From Aristolochia californica (taxonomy: Eukaryota > Streptophyta > Magnoliopsida > Piperales > Aristolochiaceae), in the NCBI GenBank assembly GCA_029961685.1, contig JARWKL010000003.1, forward strand, positions 10,858,459 through 10,922,458: 64,000 nt of DNA, written 5' to 3'. Below are positions 57,350 to 64,000 of the stretch, in pieces (position 1 is the first letter of the stretch; each line of letters opens with the position of its first letter). The position numbers and the translations under genes were made by a program. Under the pieces are notes generated by a model that was not told where the DNA came from, made no database searches, and saw only the letters and a program-made list of their open reading frames with translations.

Positions 57350-58900
57350 TTCGCCAAAACTTCTTCAGGTCTCACAGTAGCAGGGTCAAGTGCAGAAATG
57401 AGACGCAAGTAGCGTTGCTCTATTTCTTGGCAGGTGCCTTTGACAGTTAATGCATCCCAGTCCATGTCCTCTACAGTTCAGCTTTGACCCTCTTCATTCC
57501 TCTTACTCATAAGGAGAGCAGTGGTCCTTCTACTGTACAAATTTCCTACTCCAATCCCTTTGTGTCTAACTGCCTTAACTTCATGTCTTTTATCAAAACG
57601 CTTAAACCTCTCCACAGTTAATAACAATGAAGAAAGAATAGGACTGTGAGCTTGGTCCTTCACTAAGTTCACCACTGGTTAAGGGAAAAGTGGTTCGATA
57701 TCCCAATTTTGAGTGAAAAGTGTACCATAAACAGATACTTTAGTTATAATCTCCTTCATAATATTTTGGCAAACAGTTTTCTGTGAGTCATCCTTGCAAC
57801 GAGCCAAACTCCTTTCCACATAGGCACATAATGACGCAGGAAAAGATCCCGGCTTAAGCACAGTATCAGCAAATGAACCACTAGCCGAGGTTTTTAGATT
57901 AGGTTCTGAGATTGAAACATTGATATAGGCAGGTTGAGATAGTGTATCCATTGCAAAGGTATCATTGTCGGCTTTGGTGGTGCACAAGGGTTTGTTTAAC
58001 CTTGGGTACCACCAAAGCCTACAAGGATACCTTTGCAACAGATACACTATCTCAACCTGCCTATATTAGTGTTTCAATCCCATAACCTAATCTAAAAACC
58101 TCCACTAGTGGTTTATTTGCTGATACTGGGGTTAAGCCAGGAGTTTTTCCTGCATCATTACGTACCTATGTGGAAAGGACTTTGGCTCATTGCAAGGATA
58201 ACTCACAGAAAGCAGTTTGCCAAAATATTATGAAGGAGATAATAACTAAAGTATCTGTTGACGGTACACTTTTCACTCAAAATTAGGATATTGAACCACT
58301 TTTTCCTTTACCAGTGGCAAACCTGGTGAAGGACCAAGGTCACAGTCCTCTTCTTTCTTCATTGTCCAAATATAAAAAAAAGTCCCTCTAAACAGACCAA
58401 AAGTTGGTGGGAACCACTTCCTGAGAACAAGTTGGTCGAGAAGCTGGCTTTTGTTAATTATGATCCAATAAAAGATGTTTGTTGGGACCACTCCAAAGAA
58501 AGGGAGAGTGGTAGATACTGGAAAGTCAAAGAGCAAAGATGAAATAGAAAGTCACATGAAGGTCTTTTTCTCACCAAACTTAAGTTGCCAAAGCAAAAGT
58601 ACCCAGAGGCCAGTTAACAAGCCACGTTTTGACGATGATGATGGTTCTTCAAGTGGTAGTGACAAGGAGCAAGGTTTAACTTCATATTATGCAGCTTCAA
58701 TGAACCTAACTAATTCACCAGAGGAAAGGAAGAAGAGGGGAAACCGGTTTAAGCGTTTTGATAAAGGACATGAAGTTAAGGCAGTTAGACACAAAGGGAT
58801 TGGAGCAAGAAATTTGTACAGTAGAAGGACCACTTCTGCACCTGACCCTGCTACTGTGAGACTTGAAGAAGTTTTGGAGAAAGTTGTGGTCATGGTTCAA
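57350..58900. pseudogene. Inverted duplication of a SAC3A/LENG8-like gene fragment
   Basis: Two copies of one gene fragment face away from each other around an axis at about 57995. The left copy is read on the minus strand (57994 to 57350) and the right copy on the plus strand (57998 to 58900). Shared protein blocks include DTLSQPAYI.VSI, YVER.LA.CKD, VCQNIMKEIITKVSV, GTLFTQN and DIEPLFP, as in plant SAC3 family protein A (LENG8/THP3 homologues, mRNA export). The left copy lacks about 350 bp kept by the right; the right lacks about 110 bp (EDMDWDALTVKGTCQEIE block) kept by the left. Stops and shifts exclude a functional protein. Exon-like blocks run on without obvious introns. Confidence 0.85.
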
Positions 58901-58933
58901 AGCTCTAACAAGAACTACCTTTACAAAATTTAA
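58475..58933 (+). pseudogene. Right-arm SAC3A-like frame (longest open part)
   Basis: A 152-codon frame within the right arm contains an acidic/Ser stretch (DDDDGSSSGSDKEQGLTSYY), then SPEERKKR, NLYSRR, DPATVR.EEVLEK and NKNYLYK, ending at a stop. These blocks precede the helical SAC3/GANP domain in full-length SAC3A. That domain itself is absent. The first part of the frame is out of register with the ancestral frame. Confidence 0.7.
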
Positions 58934-59258
58934 ACTTGATAAAATATAAAAATACCGAATAAGATAAGCCTATTTCTAGGAGGTGCAAACAATGAGAAAT
59001 TACCAAAAGTACCATTCTACAGTATTTTTCAGCAGTCATATTCTGAAATTTTTGGAATTAGCCATGTCAAACTCTTGGGAGAGACTATTTGACAGAGCAA
59101 CACAAGAAAGGAAGAAGCTAACTCTTAAAAAGAAATATGTGATTGACTTGTTTGGGTAGCAGCTGTTCAGGTTTTCTTATAGCATTTCCAGTGTTCAGAT
59201 CCCTGTGCAGAAATTGCATTGAATATGTTCTAAATAATTTGACTTGTCTGTTCTTCAG

Positions 59259-59863
59259 TCGTGTGATGACAGGCATATCCATGGTGGGTGATGATGAGCT
59301 TTTGGCAGAACCAAAAAGAGATGAGTGGATGACCACACTCCCACCTGAAAGAAATAGTAGGCAATGTAGTTGTCTCATGTCAAACTAGTCTTAAGCCTAG
59401 TTTTCTTCCTTTTCTCTGTTTAAGTTTTTATCCTGTCATTGGTTTTAAGTTCTTGTTATGTTTTCAGGTGGGTGTGAGCATGCACTCTGCTACGTCATTT
59501 AGTAGGAATGGCAAAAGACGTGGGGATACGAGTGTTTGGACGGATAGTCCTCTTGACAAAACTCAGAAAGCAAAGATGAAGTATTACATTCTTCTATGCT
59601 AATAGTCAGAATACTCTTGTTTTAAAATATTGTAACCTTTTATTTTATGCAGTTACTTGGAGGCTGCAGCTGTGGAAGACAGGCGACGTACTGCTTCAGA
59701 TGCAGATTTGGTGGATGAATATAACCAATCTAAAAGATCAAAATCGCTGGTCCAGAAGTATCAAGAAGAGGTGAGTAATAAAAAGAAGAAAAAGAACAGA
59801 GAACCTAAGAAACAAGAAGAATGGGTTGACCGACATCAATGGAAGCCATGGGATCGTAAGTAA
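59259..59863 (+). pseudogene. Fragment of a DUF3752 (GPALPP-type, DnaJ-linked) plant gene
   Basis: Three exon-like blocks correspond to the C-terminal DUF3752 region: 59259-59356 (GISMVGDDELLAE..KRDEWMTTLPPER), 59468-59580 (GDTSVWTDSPLDKTQKAKM) and 59653-59863 (NYLEA, DLVDEYNQSKRSKSLVQKYQEE, KPWDR). Introns with GT-AG borders remain between the last two, so this is a genomic copy and not a processed one. The DnaJ part is missing. The block NYLEAAAVEDRRR is shortened, and a one-base shift after WDRK creates an early stop before a still readable DLVAGRQRVNFD tail. Confidence 0.85.
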
Positions 59864-60427
59864 AGATTTGGTTGCAGGTCGACAGAGAGTTAATTTTGAT
59901 TGTAATGATTCTAAGAACTGGGCCAGTTTAAAAAAAATAAATGAAGAGAGACACAAGTCGAGGGCAAGAAGAAATATCTAATACATATTGACACAGTATT
60001 CGAGTTACAAGAACAGGTGCACAAAACAAAAACAAAAAAAAAAAAAACATGTAAAATATACATGCATATGAAAGGCACGAACAGTGAAAGAAACGGCAGA
60101 GTCCACATTTCTTCTTCTGTACAGAAATTTCATCCGCCTTTATTTTAACCTATTTGGGCAACTGCTGCTTATATCGCGCCCTCGTTAATCTGATTGAGCA
60201 ACGAGAATGAATCTTGGCAAAAATTTCTTCGCCTTTTGCAATACTTCAATCAAACAAAAAAAATCTTTAGTGTGCAAAACTCTCTGACTAGATTATAGCA
60301 TATCACACCAAATAACCAACAAAGATAGATAGAGCTAAAGAGTAAGAGAAGAGTATGGCAAGCAGAGTGAGGGAGACCAATTTGCAAGTGTTACTTGGCT
60401 ACAAAATAGCAAGTTATCCGACCAATC

Positions 60428-60526
60428 TTAAATCAGAGTCTGAGCTTTTAAAATCCTGTCAAACATCTGGTTCAAGTAAACACAACTGACTGATCTGGTG
60501 CCCTTTTTCAGATCAATTATTTGCAC
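60428..60526 (-). pseudogene. Unidentified terminal exon-like block
   Basis: After a good acceptor (CTTCCAG), 33 codons read VQIIDLKKGTRSVSCVYLNQ and a further 12 residues to a TAA. It looks like the last exon of a gene that I cannot name. It lies 70-80 bp beyond the end of the ABCD1 fragment on the same strand, but does not match that protein's C-terminus. Confidence 0.45.
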
Positions 60527-60599
60527 CTGGAAGAGCATAATTGTAGCAGAACAGACTAATAAAAGTAAAACAAAAAATATAGGTTGATTAGGGGAATGA

Positions 60600-62591
60600 A
60601 TCCTCCCCTTGTCCAGATTTTTCCAGTGCCTAGGCTTCTGCTTCTTCACAAGATAAAGGATAAATTATTTGATCCCTAAGTGTTCCTAGGCATGTATAAG
60701 TCCGCTGAGGGACAACAAATATGCCACATTGAGTGACCACATCAGTGACATCTTGGATGGGTCTTCTGAGTTTTCCACTAACGATAGGCCAGAGGCCTCA
60801 AAGAACTCTGAAGATTGAGCTTTTTCCACACCCATTGGGTCCTAAATAACCAATAATGACACCATTAAAACAGAGATGAATCAAAATAAATAATAATTCC
60901 ACAAAAACGAGTAAGTAACAATAACCATCATCATTTCACTAACCAGTGACAAGGAGATTCCTTCCTGGTGTTATATCACAAGTCAACTTCCTACCCAGTA
61001 ATTTTTGGCCCGGGGTAATAATGTCCACTTCAGTGAAAGAAATGATATCTCCATCTGAAACTTTAGTTTCCTCGTAGATTGCAGCAGAGCCTTGTAGAGG
61101 AGTCATTGTACTTCCAGCAGTCAGTGAAGAAAATGACAAAGAACTACTAATTACAAATAGAAGGTGATTATTACAGATGAAGAACTGCATCTATAATATT
61201 ACAAGTTGACAGGGAGCAAATGCGTGAAGTACATTAACCACATTTTCTTTTAAAAAAAAGACCTTTCAAATGTTTGTGACAAAATCATGTCACATATAAG
61301 AGCAGAAAAAAAAAATAATAATAATGTACAGGCAAACCAATAAATCAATGCAAACTTGAACAACCATAAGTCATTCCTAATAGCCTGAGTGCAACAAATA
61401 TCAAGAACCATCCCTTCTCTGGTGTTCTGCACAGAATTGATCAGAGTGGCAAATGAAAGAGGAAAGCAGGTGAAGAATAGAGAACTAAAAGCAACCATCA
61501 ATGAGATAAGTTGAACAATGTACACTCAAATACATTAATAGAACTTCAAGAAAAGACAACACACAAGTTCAAAACAATTGGCATGTACATGTAAAACTCC
61601 TTTTTCTGACAACTTTCAATCGAGTCTCAAGCAAAGAAGCAGATTGGGACAAAGCAAGCATCAAGAGTACTAGTAATCAACCCAACATCAAGCAAAGAAT
61701 CTTTGTCAGACCATTATGGCTCTGACTTCCAATTAAATCTCATATGAGCTTTAAAACTTACTCGTAAAAACAAAAAAGAAAAAAAATTACAAAAGATGCA
61801 AGCTTGTACAATCAAAGGCACAGTTTATTTAAAAAAAGAAAACCACCTCAGGTAGGCTCAGCACAACATGATCTGTAGTGCAGACTAGAACCATATAGGG
61901 AAGTATTTTATCCTAGTGTACATTCTTTTCTTTTTCTTTTTCCATACACAAATCTTATGCTAACCTCTTGGTAGAAAAGAACTTCTCCTTTTAGAACAAA
62001 TTTAAGACCCTTTTGAGTTTATAAAAACATACATAATGTCAATATTGTTTTGAATAAAAAGCTTCTCTAATTCTGCTAAATTTTTTTTTTTTTTTTTTTT
62101 TTTTTTTGCATTTCAAAATTTTCAGGAAAACAATTTTCACCTACAAAAGACACTTACAAAGTCAGCAGCCTATGGGAAGTATCCAAAAGCATTGAATTGG
62201 ATTCAAATTTCAAACCAGAACAATAAAAGATCTACCTCAAAAAAAAAAAAAAAAAAAAGACTTGCCCTAGTCTTTTCAAAAGAAATAAAGAAAGAACTAC
62301 CTTAGTGAAGGTGCAACAATGGAATTTGCCGCACTCTGGAGGATACTAATACCAATTAATCAAATAAAGGCAGCCTTGTCCTGCTCCAGAACATATTTCA
62401 CACTGGTTCCTACAAAATTGAGATGCAAATTAAATCTAGAAGAGAACTAATAATTTTCAATGGCACGGCTGTGAATAAACTGTAATCACACCATTCAATG
62501 ATGCAATCCGATCAGAGATCCATGTCCTGGACACAACAAGTACACCTATTGAAAGCAAATGAACACCTTGTCTGTCAAGCCACGTAGGGAC
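60600..62591 (-). pseudogene. ABCD1/PXA1 (COMATOSE-type) peroxisomal ABC transporter fragment
   Basis: Minus-strand exons, in order: about 62591-62492 (WLDRQGVHLLSIGVLVVSRTW), about 62410-62301 (VLEQDKAAFI, stop for Arg, then SILQSAANSIVAPSLR), about 61130-60944 (DIISFTEVDIITPGQKLL) and 60841 to about 60600. The last holds the Walker A motif GPNGCGKSS, a stop in FRVL*GLWP, and VPQRTYTCLGTLRDQIIYPL. Intron borders are kept. The membrane-spanning exons between the second and third blocks, and everything after the Q-loop region (ABC signature, Walker B), are gone. In plants the intact protein imports fatty acyl-CoAs and jasmonate precursors into peroxisomes. Confidence 0.87.
62081..62107. repeat. 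T27 homopolymer
   Basis: A run of 27 T within the ABCD1 relic, in the gap where transporter exons are missing. On the minus strand it is an A27 run, which could be the tail of an inserted retroelement, but no element body was recognised. Confidence 0.85.
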
Positions 62592-62599
62592 CTACACAG

Positions 62600-64000
62600 A
62601 AACAGAAACAAGTTATATCTAATCATACAAAGAGGATTTCTATAACATATTAACATAGAATAAGTGTATGCCGGTAAAATTAATGCAAATAGCTTAAATA
62701 AGTTCTTTCCTTAGAGAAAGGAATTAAAAGCATGACCATGAAATTACTAATAAATGTTTGTCTTGTATCCAGAGTTATCAAAGAGAGGCTTGCGATAGAA
62801 CCAGGTTCAGTTGGACCCAGGAACCCACCCACCCCCCTCTCCCTCTCCTGTTTTATTAGAATAAAAACCAGTTACCAACCAGATTTAACCAATGTTATTG
62901 GACCTGGTCCCTCCACCAGGTCTGATTCAACAAATCCTGAGAACCAGTCAAAACACAGCCAACTAACTGTGTTTTGACAGTTACCCAGCTGACCAAACTG
63001 ATGCGATAAAGTCAGCTCAATGATCAGGCCACACGGGGATGGACCTCCCCTGCATAATTAGTCCACGGAGAGGGCTCCCCCCCTCCCCCTCCTCCTCTCT
63101 CTTTCAGCACCCCACAAGGGGAGGGCACCAACATGCAGAAGTTCCACATGACTGAGGGAAGGGTAGGGCCCCTCCCACAGTGACAAAATAAAGAGGGAGG
63201 AAGCATAGCCTCACCCCTCTTCCTTTCATTTGCTAACAAGGGAGAGCCCTCCCATCCACCGTGCTTCCTTCTCCCCCTTCAGTCTACCACCAAAGATGGG
63301 GCCACTGCCTCCCCCTTGTCTTACAAGCCTCAAGGACAAACAAAAGGGGGAGGAACCCACGTTTCACGGCAGGTGAGCAATGGGCCTTTGAACTTCTGCC
63401 ACCATGCAAAGAGGAGAAAGGGGAGACTATGCCCCTGTATCGGGTTTTCTAAAGGCAGAGAAGGCCATCCACCTACACCAAAAAGAAATGAGGAGAGGGT
63501 GAAGCCCTCTCTTTCCAGGCCTCTCTGTAACAGAGTGGAGGTGAGGGGGAGAGACGGAAGCCTAGACATCTATCCTGATATATGGTTATTTTTTAAATAC
63601 TTATGGCATCTGCTGAGGTCAGCAGTGGGTCCACCAGAGATCAAAGTTGATTGACCGGCGCTCAACCAAACCCAGTCACTTTTACGAGTCATGACTGAGC
63701 CAGGTGTAATAAACATTGTTTGTATCAATGTTATAAAACCAACACTATTACCAACCCTGTGAAGTGATCAGGTTAGATTGATCCTGGGTCGACCATATTT
63801 GATCACAAGTGAACCTGAAATAACATCATTCTTTTAACAAAGAAAACAAAGGCTGGGGTGGACATCCACACATGGGGGATAGTGTAGACCATTCCCCTGC
63901 TAGAGCAAAGGAGGGAGGGAGGGGGGGAGCTCCATCTCCTCCCAATTAAGCTTTTGTAACAAGGGAGGGACCCACCTGCCATCACAAAATGGTGGGGAGG
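62600..64000. other. Non-coding, GC-richer end of window
   Basis: Frames of 60-110 codons occur on both strands between 63020 and 63985 but look low-complexity (Pro, Gly, Arg, Lys rich) with no domain. GGGGGAGG/CCTCCCCC-type motifs recur (63080, 63210, 63340, 63920). Phrases such as AACCAGGTTCAGTTGGACCC and GACCTGGTCCCTCCACCAGG suggest a diverged repeat family. Confidence 0.45.

Noticed and set aside
58273..58536. An 87-codon minus-strand frame opposite the SAC3A right arm
   Set aside because: It is antisense to recognisable SAC3A-like blocks on the plus strand and has no motif of its own.
57300..62600. A confident Helitron call for the captured-gene cluster
   Set aside because: No convincing 5' TC or 3' hairpin plus CTRR end could be located by eye. 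The carrier is left open.
63024..63985. Frames of 60-112 codons at the window's right end
   Set aside because: Both strands give Pro/Gly/Arg-rich low-complexity products with no domains.

Overview
The window is nuclear DNA of a flowering plant. Its genes are interrupted by consensus GT-AG introns, it is full of degenerate Ty1/copia and Ty3/gypsy elements, it contains a decayed insertion of chloroplast DNA, and its recognisable proteins belong to plant-specific families. The species cannot be named from sequence alone; a woody or early-diverging dicot is a guess.

Three genes look intact. (1) 17.0-18.0 kb, minus strand: a three-exon bHLH transcription factor of subgroup Ib (ORG2/ORG3, bHLH38/39/100/101 type, iron-deficiency regulators), 254 aa. 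(2) 26.1-44.3 kb, plus strand: a nine-exon PH-RCC1-FYVE-BRX protein (PRAF family), 1114 aa. All nine coding exons join in frame although transposons have enlarged its introns. (3) 44.9-45.2 kb, minus strand: a small 86-aa protein, convergent with the PRAF gene, with a TATA box at a suitable distance.

Region by region: 0-3.5 kb, minus-strand copia element with its 5' LTR and primer-binding site (PBS). 3.5-9.2 kb, gene-poor, purine-rich then AT-rich DNA with a 59-bp repeat. 9.3-14.0 kb, remnants of three copia elements. 14.0 to about 16.7 kb, a chloroplast insertion (NUPT) with rpl33, psaJ, trnP-UGG, petG and petL relics in plastid order; the petG start region has become a seven-copy tandem array. 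17-20 kb, bHLH gene and minisatellites. 20.6-23.2 kb, a complete 2.6-kb non-autonomous gypsy element that carries only gag (TR-GAG type). 26-44 kb, PRAF gene; its introns hold a complete 427-bp TRIM, a foldback MITE candidate, a copia element, a 5'-truncated LINE and a SINE-like relic. 47.0-49.2 kb, 3' end of a gypsy chromovirus and a solo copia LTR. 50.6-54.2 kb, more copia. 57.3-62.6 kb, a patchwork of fragments from three unrelated genes: a SAC3A/LENG8-like inverted duplication, a DUF3752 protein and an ABCD1/PXA1 transporter. The end of the window is non-coding.

The intact genes show no sign of acting together. The observations most worth following are the SAC3A-like inverted repeat (a potential hairpin-RNA locus), the petG-derived satellite inside the chloroplast insertion, and the clustered captured gene fragments.
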